Source of the DNA: Verrucomicrobiales bacterium
GTDB taxonomy: Bacteria > Verrucomicrobiota > Verrucomicrobiia > Verrucomicrobiales > DEV007
Length of the DNA: 64,000 bases
NCBI GenBank assembly: GCA_029213065.1
Contig: JARGPH010000004.1
Location: 163,257-227,256 of the forward strand
Direction of reading: 5' to 3'
In this document: positions 8,249 to 16,053 of the stretch, piece after piece
How the letters are laid out: each line of letters opens with the position of its first letter
Position numbering within the stretch: position 1 is the stretch's first letter
Made by a program: the position numbers and the translations under genes
Notes under the pieces: generated by a model
The model's database searches: none
Told to the model about the DNA's origin: nothing
Seen by the model: the letters and a program-made list of their open reading frames with translations, nothing else

Positions 8249-10450
8249 ATGTTGAACAAGTGGATCAATCTTCTCATTCGGGGACGCTGGGGTTTTGCGA
8301 CGATTTTAATCGCGGCGATGACCGCTTCGTTGTGGATCATGCCGGAGCTGAACTTCAGCTTCAACCTCGGCCGGATGCTCCGTGGCGACGAGGCCCGCGT
8401 TGTCGATGTGAAAGAGTTTTACTCGACCTTTCCTCCCTCCGACGGCCACGTCATGCTCAGCGCGTCAGCGGATCGAACCCTGACAGTGAACGATTTGCGC
8501 GCCACCGAAGCGTGGGCGGATCAGCTCCGCGCCCTTCCGGAAGTGAAGACGGTCATTTCCCCCAATCTCCTCCTCAACCTCAAACTCGACGGATTCACCC
8601 TCGACGAATGGGCGCGCCTCGGCGGAACCGGGAGCGAGCCGCTCGTGCTCGGAGACGGTCCGGGAATGGAAACCTTCAAAGGCAATCTCATCTCGCGGGA
8701 CCTGAAATCCGTGGCTCTCTATCTGGTAAAGGAAAAGGGAATGAGCCGGCGTGCCCTTCACGATGCCGTGGAAAGAACCATGAATCCCCCGTGGCCGGAC
8801 GCAAAACTACGCATCGTCGGCACCGACTACCTCCTCCAGCAAATGGGCGGATTGCTCCGTTCCAATTTCCGGGCCGTGCTCCTTCTGGAGGTCATCGCGC
8901 TACTCCTCATTATCCCGTTTTTCATGCGGTCACTGCGCCGCGCCTACCTCCCTGTCCTCATTTCATGGGCGGCACTGTCATTTTACTTATCGATCTTCAT
9001 TCTCGCAGGACAGAAATTCGGTCCCATGCACCTCGCGGGACCGGGGCTGATTCTCATCATCGGCCTCGCCGACGCGATTCACCTTCAGCAAAAATTCGAT
9101 GACGCCCGCGCCGAGGGTCTTGGGATCACCGAGTCTCTCCGCGCCATGTTTCGCAGTGTCGGGAAAGCCTGCGCGCTCACCTCGCTGACAACCGTCTGCG
9201 GCTTTCTGAGTCTGTTAGTTGCTCAACACGAAGAGATTTACGACTTCGGGATCTGGTGCGCCATCGGCGTCGCGACCGCCTACGTTACCGTGATCATTTT
9301 TCTCCCCGTCGCCCTGATTTTCTTTCCCGGAAAAGGAGCTCCCGCTCCGATGCGATCGCTCATCAACACACGGGTCCTGCGCCGCTTTGCCGCTCCCGTA
9401 ACGGTGCTGCTCGTCATTCTCGCTGCCGGCGTCTTCCGCACAAAGATGGATTCCTCGCTCGATCGCGAGCTTCCGGAGTCGCTCGAGGTGGTTCAGAACG
9501 GGAACTGGTTCGCCGAAAACTTCCGGGGACTGGACCGCATCGAAGTCGATCTCCACGCCGATCTTCGCGACCCGAAAGTATTCACTCTCGTGGAACGAAT
9601 GCAGAACGATTTGCGAACCTTTCCGGGCATTTCGGGCTCCCGGTCCTACGTCGATGCCATTCAGATGACCCTCGCCCCCGACGTCGTCGAAACCGAAGAC
9701 GGCCCCATGCTCGGGGTTCAGGCGCTGGGTTCAGGAGGGGCTTTTCCGGAAACCCTGCTCAACCGCGACCTCGACCGGGCCTGCATCGTTTTTTACCGGA
9801 CCCGTGGCTTCGGCACCGACGGCTACGAAGCCTTTCGTGATCGCGTCGCCGATTACGCAGACGAACTCCCCGGAGGCGGAACGATGAAACTCAACGGCTC
9901 CCTCCCGATGTTTTACGACAGCACCACCCTGATGTCGAAGACGATGGTGATGAGCCTCGCCTGCTCCCTCGCGATGATCACGATCATTCTCATCGTTGTC
10001 CTCCGCTCCGTGAAACTGGCACTCCTCTGCCTCGTTCCCAATGCAATCCCTCTTCTTGTCGTCGCCGGCATCAGCGGCTGGATGGGCGCATCGCTTCACC
10101 TCGGAATTCTCATCGTCTTTTCGATTGGCCTCGGATTGGCCGTTGATGATACGATCCACCTCATGGTTCGTTTCAAGCAGCTTCAAAAGGAGAAACCGAA
10201 TGACAGCCATCGCACCCTCATGGATGAAGCGATTGTCTCGACCGGCTTCGCGATCGTCCTCACCTCGGTCGTCCTCCTCATTTCCGCCGCCTGCTTCCTC
10301 AGCTCGAGTTTTACGACCTTGCGATGGACCGGAGTCACCCTCGGCATCGTCGCGATCACAGCGCTCCTCGCCGACCTCATTGTCCTGCCCTGGCTCATCG
10401 AAAAATTCAACCGCACCGACCCGACGAAACCACGCCCTGCCTCGACATGA
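8249..10450 (+). CDS. RND-superfamily (MMPL/SSD-type) membrane transporter
   Basis: A large integral membrane protein, 733 residues from the ATG at 8249. The two-fold RND layout is visible: one helix, an extracytoplasmic domain (about 40-230), a five- to six-helix bundle, a second extracytoplasmic domain and a second bundle. Motifs typical of the MMPL/SSD group occur in both bundles: GLADAIHL in the first and GLGLAVDDTIHLMVRF in the second. The frame is open from 8069, but those codons lie in a repeat element. Substrate unknown; such exporters often move lipids or other hydrophobic molecules. It overlaps the next gene by four bases (ATGA), so the pair is translationally coupled. Confidence 0.85.
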   Translation: MLNKWINLLIRGRWGFATILIAAMTASLWIMPELNFSFNLGRMLRGDEARVVDVKEFYSTFPPSDGHVMLSASADRTLTVNDLRATEAWADQLRALPEVKTVISPNLLLNLKLDGFTLDEWARLGGTGSEPLVLGDGPGMETFKGNLISRDLKSVALYLVKEKGMSRRALHDAVERTMNPPWPDAKLRIVGTDYLLQQMGGLLRSNFRAVLLLEVIALLLIIPFFMRSLRRAYLPVLISWAALSFYLSIFILAGQKFGPMHLAGPGLILIIGLADAIHLQQKFDDARAEGLGITESLRAMFRSVGKACALTSLTTVCGFLSLLVAQHEEIYDFGIWCAIGVATAYVTVIIFLPVALIFFPGKGAPAPMRSLINTRVLRRFAAPVTVLLVILAAGVFRTKMDSSLDRELPESLEVVQNGNWFAENFRGLDRIEVDLHADLRDPKVFTLVERMQNDLRTFPGISGSRSYVDAIQMTLAPDVVETEDGPMLGVQALGSGGAFPETLLNRDLDRACIVFYRTRGFGTDGYEAFRDRVADYADELPGGGTMKLNGSLPMFYDSTTLMSKTMVMSLACSLAMITIILIVVLRSVKLALLCLVPNAIPLLVVAGISGWMGASLHLGILIVFSIGLGLAVDDTIHLMVRFKQLQKEKPNDSHRTLMDEAIVSTGFAIVLTSVVLLISAACFLSSSFTTLRWTGVTLGIVAITALLADLIVLPWLIEKFNRTDPTKPRPAST

Positions 10451-11898
10451 AAAGAGCTCTCATTTTCACCCTGACCACAGCCCTTTCCCCGGCGCTCGCT
10501 GAGGAAGTCAATTACTCGCGCGACATCGCACCTGTCGTCCAGGAAAGCTGCGCCGGTTGCCACCGTGAAGGAGGTGGAGCGCCCTTCAACCTGACCGACT
10601 ACGAATCCACTAAACGAAAGGCGAGAACGATACAGCGTGTTGTTGAGAAGCGCTACATGCCACCCTGGCACGCCACCGATGGTGACATTCCGCTCGTGGA
10701 TGACCGGCGCCTCACCGACGGGCAAATCGAACTTTTCAAAAAATGGGTCGAAGCGGGCCGCCCCGAGGGAGATCCCGCCGACCTGCCCGCGCCGCGTGAG
10801 TATCCGGACGGGTGGAAACTCGGCGAACCCGACCTCGTTCTGAAAATGGCCGATGCCTATGAGCTTCCCGCCGATGGCCCTGACATTTACCGAAGTTTTG
10901 TGATTCCCACCGGCCTGAAGAAGGACAGATACCTCAAAGCAATCGAGTTCCGCCCCTCGACTCCCGCCGTTGTTCACCACTCGCTCTTCTCCGTCGACAC
11001 CAAAGGCCGCGCCCGCAAAGCCGATCAGGAGGACCCCGAACCCGGCTTTGCCGAAATGCCGATTGGAGAAGGATCCGGTCGCGGCATCGGAGGCTGGGTT
11101 CCCGGAGCCAGCCCGCGCCCCCTGCCCGACGGTCTCGCTCATCACATTCCGGCGGGAAGCGACATTGTTCTCCAGTCGCATTTTCACCTCACCGGAAAAC
11201 CTGAAAGGGAACAATCCGAAGTCGCTCTCTACTTCGACAGTAAACCACCGGAACGGCATTTCACCACGATCCAGCTGCCGCCCGCATTCGGTGCCTTCTC
11301 CGGAATCGACCTCGCTCCCGGCGAGAGCGAAACGGTCGTAACCGATTCATTCGAACTGCCCGTCGCAGTGCGTGCCTTCGGCGCTCATCCGCATTCGCAC
11401 TACCGGGGAAAATCTCTCTCCATGACCGCTCATCTTCCCGACGGCCAATCGCTCGCCCTCCTCGACATTCCGGATTGGGACATGAACTGGCAGGAAGAAT
11501 ATCGATTCACCGAAGAAGTTGCCCTTCCGGCAGGGACCCGCCTCGAGGCGACTGTCGTCTGGGATAACTCCGCCGAATCGAGTGACAATCCTGTCGTTCC
11601 CCCGGTCCGGGTGCGCTGGGGTCTCGAATCCTACGATGAAATGGGCAGCATCGATCTCTTCGTGATTCCGGAAGGCAACAGGAAGCAATCAGCAGTCGCT
11701 TTGAAAACGCTCAACAACGCGAAACGCGATCACCTCGTCTGGAAGGCGGGAAGCCACGTCGTCGGACCGGACAAATTGACCGTTTTTGGAAAACTGCGCA
11801 ACGAGGCCATCGCCCGCTTCGACGCGAACAACGACGGTATCCTCGGACGTGACGAACGCGCCCGCGCAAAGCAAAGCCTGCAGGCGGTCCTGCCGTAA
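10447..11898 (+). CDS. Cytochrome c / copper type II (PHM-like) monooxygenase with EF-hand
   Basis: An exported protein of 483 residues. After a signal peptide (1-19) comes a c-type haem site CAGCH at 35-39 in a cytochrome-like domain with MPPWH at 71-75. Next is a region resembling peptidylglycine alpha-hydroxylating monooxygenase: His177-His178 and QSHFH (243-247) suit the CuH site, while HSH (316-318) followed by GK and Met399 in DEMG suit the CuM site. An EF-hand loop (459-470) lies near the C-terminus. The family is annotated as ascorbate-dependent monooxygenase; its substrate in bacteria is unknown. Here the haem domain could deliver electrons in place of ascorbate. Its stop directly abuts that of rlpA. 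Confidence 0.82.
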   Translation: MKRALIFTLTTALSPALAEEVNYSRDIAPVVQESCAGCHREGGGAPFNLTDYESTKRKARTIQRVVEKRYMPPWHATDGDIPLVDDRRLTDGQIELFKKWVEAGRPEGDPADLPAPREYPDGWKLGEPDLVLKMADAYELPADGPDIYRSFVIPTGLKKDRYLKAIEFRPSTPAVVHHSLFSVDTKGRARKADQEDPEPGFAEMPIGEGSGRGIGGWVPGASPRPLPDGLAHHIPAGSDIVLQSHFHLTGKPEREQSEVALYFDSKPPERHFTTIQLPPAFGAFSGIDLAPGESETVVTDSFELPVAVRAFGAHPHSHYRGKSLSMTAHLPDGQSLALLDIPDWDMNWQEEYRFTEEVALPAGTRLEATVVWDNSAESSDNPVVPPVRVRWGLESYDEMGSIDLFVIPEGNRKQSAVALKTLNNAKRDHLVWKAGSHVVGPDKLTVFGKLRNEAIARFDANNDGILGRDERARAKQSLQAVLP

Positions 11899-12351
11899 TC
11901 AGAATATTTCCATCACCTCGACCCGGCAGGGAGCCACGCCATTCTTAACAAAGTCGAGCTTGCCGGCGACGCCTATGGAAACGTCGACGATACGACCGTG
12001 ACTGTATGGCCCGCGGTCATTGATCCTCACAATCGCGGAGCGGTCATTATTGAGGTTAGTCACTTTCACGAGAGTTCCCATCGGCAGGGTTCGATGGGCG
12101 GCAGTGTTTCCCGAATCCCTCAGCCGCTCTCCACTCGCGGTTCTCGTTCCCCCGTTCGTGCGGACACTGTACCAGGACATTTTTCCCTCATGAACCTGGC
12201 CGGTTTTGCGCAGCCCCGGACTGGTATGAGGAAGCGCCTCTTCGATCCGCTCCGGCACACTCAGCTGCCCACCCGAAGTCCCTAGAGATTCGCAGGACGG
12301 GAGGAGGAGCAGGAGGGAGACAGCAAGACCAAAGAGGAGAAGTCGAAACAT
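11899..12351 (-). CDS. rlpA: RlpA-like septal ring lytic transglycosylase lipoprotein
   Basis: A 150-residue lipoprotein precursor: hydrophobic leader and a lipobox-like LLPSC near residue 20, then a double-psi beta-barrel with KMSWYSVRTNGGTRTASGERL, THRTLPMGT-like AAHRTLPMGTLVKVTNL and the signature RINDRGPYSHGRIVDVS. RlpA proteins cleave peptidoglycan glycan strands lacking stem peptides; this one lacks the SPOR domain of the Pseudomonas enzyme. The ATG at 12351 places the leader directly at the start. It is divergent from ompH and converges with the copper monooxygenase gene with no bases between the two stops. Confidence 0.9.
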   Translation of the reverse strand: MFRLLLFGLAVSLLLLLPSCESLGTSGGQLSVPERIEEALPHTSPGLRKTGQVHEGKMSWYSVRTNGGTRTASGERLRDSGNTAAHRTLPMGTLVKVTNLNNDRSAIVRINDRGPYSHGRIVDVSIGVAGKLDFVKNGVAPCRVEVMEIF

Positions 12352-12468
12352 GATGAAACTTCCGGTAAATGCGGTCATTGAAAAGCACTTTTACCGTTCC
12401 CCGGCCTCCGGCTCCGCCACTCCCCGCTTTCATTGGAACCCTTTTTTACTTCGATATTGATCCATTCC

Positions 12469-13032
12469 ATGCCAAAAAAGAGCATGCTGAAAAACGGGCT
12501 CCTTCTTCTCTTTTTCCTAGTCGCCTTTCCCTGTCTCTCGCGCGCCGAAGAGCCTATCAGGATCGCCGTGCTCGATATGCAAAAAATCTTCGCGAATCAC
12601 CCGTCAACGGAGAAGGCCACGAAAGAACTTTCCGCCGCCCGGGAAACCTCCCGCGCTGACTTCAAAAAGAAATCGAACTCCCTCAAACAAATCCTCCAAA
12701 AGCATCAGGAACTGATTCGTGCCGGGAAAAAGAAGGAAGCCGAACAAGAGCTGATTAAAGCAAACGAAGCCGAAAAAGCGATCGCAACATTGCGATCAAC
12801 CGGATTGCGTGATCTCGAAGAATCCTTTCGCAAAGCCAAGCTCGAGATCATGAAGGACATCCAGAAATCAGTCGCCGAATTCAACAAGGACGCACGATTC
12901 GCTGTCGTTCTCGATCAATCCTCCTCCTCCTCGAACGGGCTCCCGCAGGTGGTCCACGCGCCCGGAGCGACCGAGATCACAAACGAGGTGATTTCCTTCA
13001 TCAAAAAGAACGCTGAAGCAAAACCGGAGTGA
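12469..13032 (+). CDS. OmpH/Skp-family periplasmic chaperone
   Basis: A protein of 187 residues with a signal peptide (MPKKSMLKNG then a Leu/Phe-rich core ending LSRAEE) and the OmpH/Skp body: RIAVLDMQKIFANHP, a long Lys/Glu/Ala-rich coiled coil (about 45-140) and FAVVLDQSSSSSNG near the end. Skp trimers hold unfolded outer-membrane proteins in the periplasm. The stop overlaps the GTG of namZ, so the two are coupled. Clients could include the inverse autotransporter encoded 3 kb downstream, which is inference. Confidence 0.88.
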   Translation: MPKKSMLKNGLLLLFFLVAFPCLSRAEEPIRIAVLDMQKIFANHPSTEKATKELSAARETSRADFKKKSNSLKQILQKHQELIRAGKKKEAEQELIKANEAEKAIATLRSTGLRDLEESFRKAKLEIMKDIQKSVAEFNKDARFAVVLDQSSSSSNGLPQVVHAPGATEITNEVISFIKKNAEAKPE

Positions 13033-14135
13033 GCACCCCACCCGTCATTCTCCCGGTCGACCGGCTCGACCACCTCTGGCCTGACCGACTCAGAAACCGG
13101 CGGGTCGGGGCCGTGCTTCACGCCGCCTCAATGACGAGTCGCCTCGACCCGACCCTTGCAGTGCTCGAATCGCTTTCCTCCTCCGGTAAGATCAAACTGA
13201 CCGCCCTCTTCGGACCTCAACACGGATTCGAAACGACGACTCAGGACAACATGATCGAGTGGGCCAGTTACCGGCATCCACGACTCGATATTCCGATCCA
13301 CAGCCTCTACGGGGAACACCGCGAACCAAGCGACGAAATGCTCGACGGCGTTGACATTCTCTTCATCGATCTCATGGATATCGGAGCGCGTTACTACACC
13401 TTTATCTGGACGATGTTTCTCTGCATGAAAGCGGCGGAGCAACGCGGCATCAGCGTCGTCGTCGCAGACCGTCCCAACCCGATCAACGGCATCGACATTG
13501 AAGGGCGACCGCAGGAGCCTGATCATCTCTCTTTCGTAGGACTTTACCCGCTACCGATCCGTCACGGGAAAACGATTGGCGAACTGGCGCGGCACTTCCA
13601 AGCGAAGTGCTTCCCCGGCGTGGACCTCGAAGTGCTCCCGATGGAAAACTGGAATCGTGAACAGTTCTACGACGAGACCGGCCTTCCCTGGGTGATGCCG
13701 TCCCCTAACATGCCAACGATCGACACCGCGATCGTCTACCCGGGAATGTGCTTGTTCGAAGGAACCAATGTTTCGGAAGGACGTGGAACGACGAGACCAT
13801 TTGAGCTCTTCGGCGCTCCGTGGATCGACGGCGAAAGGCTAACCGGTGAACTGAATTCCCTCTCACTCCCCGGCGTCAAGTTTCGGGCCGCTTCATTCGA
13901 GCCCGGCTTTCAAAAGTACGCCGGTAAAATCTGCCGCGGCGCGCAGTTCCACATCACCGACCGCCGTGCTTTTCAACCCGTCGCGACCGCACTAACAATA
14001 CTCAAAATTCTCAAAGAGGAATATCGCTCCGACTTTGCGTGGAAAGAGCCACCCTACGAATATGAATTCAAAAAGCTCCCGATTGAGATTCTCTGCGGTC
14101 GACCTGAGTCTGCTATTTTCGATGAAACCGTTTAA
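13029..14135 (+). CDS. NamZ-like exo-beta-N-acetylmuramidase (DUF1343), short C-terminus
   Basis: DUF1343-family protein of 368 residues. Family motifs are clear: FGPQHGFETT, HSLYGEHREPS, DILFIDLMDIGARYYTFIWT, DRPNPING, RHGKTIGELA, MPSPNMPT and GTNVSEGRGTTRPFELFGAPW. B. subtilis NamZ releases terminal N-acetylmuramic acid from muropeptides. No signal peptide is visible, suggesting a cytoplasmic role in wall recycling, or a mis-set start. The protein ends shortly after PIEILCGRPES, whereas homologues usually run on for some 30 residues; the end overlaps the next gene by 14 bases. Start is a GTG overlapping the ompH stop. Confidence 0.88.
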   Translation: MSTPPVILPVDRLDHLWPDRLRNRRVGAVLHAASMTSRLDPTLAVLESLSSSGKIKLTALFGPQHGFETTTQDNMIEWASYRHPRLDIPIHSLYGEHREPSDEMLDGVDILFIDLMDIGARYYTFIWTMFLCMKAAEQRGISVVVADRPNPINGIDIEGRPQEPDHLSFVGLYPLPIRHGKTIGELARHFQAKCFPGVDLEVLPMENWNREQFYDETGLPWVMPSPNMPTIDTAIVYPGMCLFEGTNVSEGRGTTRPFELFGAPWIDGERLTGELNSLSLPGVKFRAASFEPGFQKYAGKICRGAQFHITDRRAFQPVATALTILKILKEEYRSDFAWKEPPYEYEFKKLPIEILCGRPESAIFDETV

Positions 14136-14874
14136 CCTTACCACCATCATGATTTGTCTCGCCGGCCTCGCCCCCGCGCTGAAGGCAGCGGGCCCTGAAG
14201 TGACGTGGCGCGAAATTCTCGCGACACCCATTCCGCGCGAGGACTTCATGAAAACGCCGGAGGAATTTGCTGCGGTGATCCCTCCGCGCGCTGTCGCCGC
14301 CGAAGGGATCCGCCCCTTCACCGAAGTGCTCAAAGCGATCTATGAAACCTTCGAGAAGCCACCCACGACCCACTACTTTTTCTGCACGGTTTACTACACC
14401 CCGCGCGAAGCAGGATTCACCGAAGAGCGGGGATTCAACACCACCCCCGACTCGCTGAGAGCGCTCCGCTCGAAGAAATTTCCCCATGACTTTGTGAAAG
14501 CGACTTACGTCGAAGGCTTCGGGCGTCTCGCTGATCCGGTGAACGGGCGGCCCTATTTGTCTTACGACGGAAAGTTTCACACCCGTATTCTCGGGAACCG
14601 CAACAACACCCTCCTCGACCGCGAATCGATTGCAGTGCATCGCGGGAACCCGCTCTTTGGAAAAACAACGCGAGCCTGGATACTCGACCCTGAACTCTAC
14701 AACCAGTTCGGCGCGGTGCGTTTTCAAGTCGGCGATACCGGTGGAGGACTCTACAAAAGCCAAATCGATCTCTACTGGGGCGAAGACGATCCCCTCGGAC
14801 CGGGAGCGGATGTTTGGCGACCAGCGTCGTGTGATGTCGCGGTGAGCTGGATGGTTCCGGTGTTGGTTTGGTAG
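14122..14874 (+). CDS. Secreted 3D-domain (MltA-type double-psi barrel) protein
   Basis: A protein of 250 residues with a signal peptide (1-23, cleavage near LKAAG). The C-terminal half matches the 3D domain of MltA-like lytic transglycosylases and related proteins: ESIAVHRGNPLFG at about 168-180, then VGDTGGG at 203-209 and QIDLYWG at 214-220, with the characteristic aspartates at 205 and 216. The N-terminal half is unrecognised. A peptidoglycan-cleaving or -binding role in the periplasm is the likely reading, given the neighbours rlpA, ompH and namZ. The start overlaps the namZ end by 14 bases. Confidence 0.75.
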   Translation: MKPFNLTTIMICLAGLAPALKAAGPEVTWREILATPIPREDFMKTPEEFAAVIPPRAVAAEGIRPFTEVLKAIYETFEKPPTTHYFFCTVYYTPREAGFTEERGFNTTPDSLRALRSKKFPHDFVKATYVEGFGRLADPVNGRPYLSYDGKFHTRILGNRNNTLLDRESIAVHRGNPLFGKTTRAWILDPELYNQFGAVRFQVGDTGGGLYKSQIDLYWGEDDPLGPGADVWRPASCDVAVSWMVPVLVW

Positions 14875-14946
14875 GCGCTACGCGCCGTGGGAAGGTGAAA
14901 TAGTGGAAAGGTAAGAAGGTCGTCGGTTGTCGACAACATGCGCCGC

Positions 14947-15022
14947 CCCTAAATCCCTAAATCCCTACCCTTGAATCCCTAAATCCCTACCCTTGAATCC
15001 CTAAATCCCTACCCCTGAATCC
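14947..15022. repeat. 22-bp tandem repeat, G-rich on the minus strand
   Basis: About three copies of a 22-bp unit built from AATCCCT heptamers, plus a leading partial copy. On the minus strand it reads as runs of GGG separated by 2-6 bases, which fits the four-tract quadruplex pattern. The stop codon and last codons of the acetyltransferase gene lie inside the right end. Confidence 0.85.
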
Positions 15023-15485
15023 ACCCGCGATACGGCCCCGGCTCGGAGCCTTCGATGGGGATTGCTCCGACGGTTTTCTGATAGTATTCGTTCGCGCCGG
15101 AGTAGCCGATGACGGCGTAGGCGTAACCGGCATCCTCCATTGCCTTCAACGCTCTCAGCAGGAGCGCGGTTCCGACTCCCTGCCCACGACTCGATTCGAT
15201 GACTCCGGTGGGACCGAAAAAGCCGCGGAAGCTCGTGTCGTAACAGGCGAACCCGGCGAGACGCGACTCTGCATCCAACGCCACGAAACAGGTGATGGGA
15301 TGTCCTGAAAAAGCCATCTCCACTTCCGAGGCCCAGCGTTGACTGAAATGCTCAGCGACCCAATCGACGACGAAACGACGTTCCGGTGACATCGGGCGTT
15401 TGATCACAAAGCCAGCTGCGGCAACTGAGGCCATCGTCGGCTGTGTGTCGGGTAAATCGTAGAGTTTTACGAGCAGGTCTCCCAT
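15009..15485 (-). CDS. GNAT-family N-acetyltransferase
   Basis: A 158-residue GCN5-related acetyltransferase. The acetyl-CoA-binding motif A is seen as GVIESSRGQGVGTALLLRAL at about 93-112, followed by AYAVIGYSG and EYYQKTVGAIPI, the usual motif B region. An N-terminal helix-strand set (about 20-75) completes the fold. Substrate unknown. The stop codon (TAG, 15009-15011) falls in the G-rich tandem repeat, so the last residues are encoded by repeat sequence. Confidence 0.85.
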   Translation of the reverse strand: MGDLLVKLYDLPDTQPTMASVAAAGFVIKRPMSPERRFVVDWVAEHFSQRWASEVEMAFSGHPITCFVALDAESRLAGFACYDTSFRGFFGPTGVIESSRGQGVGTALLLRALKAMEDAGYAYAVIGYSGANEYYQKTVGAIPIEGSEPGPYRGWIQG

Positions 15486-15524
15486 TTTGAAATGCCACCA
15501 GCATGCACGGAAACCGGATATGGT

Positions 15525-15722
15525 TCAAGTTCGCTCGATAGCGAATGGGCGACCAAACCGGGCGACCAGGCTCCGGGCTAGAATCTCAACAGGTTGTGAG
15601 GCATCCGGCTCGTAGATATCCTTCCATTCATCCGAGGGCGGTGAAATAATGAGATCTTCAGCGGAAGCCGACTGGAGGCTGAATGCCGCAAAGACGCAGG
15701 TAACAAGCAGTGTAAATTTCAT
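15525..15722 (-). CDS. Small secreted hypothetical protein
   Basis: An open frame of 65 residues starting MKFTLLVTC with a good signal peptide (Ala-Phe-Ser-Leu core, likely cleavage after SASA), then a mature part of about 43 residues with DEWKDIYEP and RSLVARFGRP. No family recognised. The clear leader is the main reason to accept it as a gene. It lies upstream of the acetyltransferase gene and could be in one transcript with it. Confidence 0.5.
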   Translation of the reverse strand: MKFTLLVTCVFAAFSLQSASAEDLIISPPSDEWKDIYEPDASQPVEILARSLVARFGRPFAIERT

Positions 15723-16053
15723 GATCAATGAACGGTTATTTCACCGAATTGTGCCTTCATTAGAATAGGAATACAGCTGAGTTAAGCCCTCAGAAATTGA
15801 GAACAACTAATGAAGGAAGGAGCGATTTCGATTCCTAAGAATCAACTTCAATACGGCAGATCATGCAGACAAAAAAGGAGGTGCTTTTACTTCCTTTTGG
15901 TCTCTGCGGCGGGAATTCGGACCAATTGCCCCTCGCTTCCTTGACTTTTACCCATTATGAATCAAATAGTAATTCTAAGGGCGGCATCTCCGATCGTAGG
16001 CGAACGTCTCTATAATGCGGTTCCCACGAGATTCCTTAAATAACTTTTCGATC
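15723..16053. other. Intergenic region with RNA-like inverted repeats ahead of the autotransporter
   Basis: No gene seen. It holds a 10-bp inverted repeat CCTTCATTAG (15754-15763)/CTAATGAAGG (15807-15816) enclosing a small CTGAG/CTCAG hairpin, a second hairpin AAAAGGAGGT/ACTTCCTTTT at 15873-15898, and a TATAAT box at 16011-16016. This may be a long 5' leader, or a small RNA plus terminator. Confidence 0.45.
16011..16016 (+). promoter_or_regulatory. Candidate -10 box upstream of the inverse autotransporter
   Basis: A perfect TATAAT, 38 bases before the chosen ATG at 16054. No good -35 hexamer is present at the usual spacing. It overlaps a possible upstream ATG at 16015, which argues that translation starts at 16054. 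Confidence 0.35.

Noticed and set aside
10183-11259. 358-codon open frame on the minus strand
   Set aside because: It crosses the end of the RND gene and the start of the monooxygenase gene, both well supported by motifs.
14947-15022. Possible CRISPR-like array
   Set aside because: The units are contiguous 22-bp tandem repeats without spacers.
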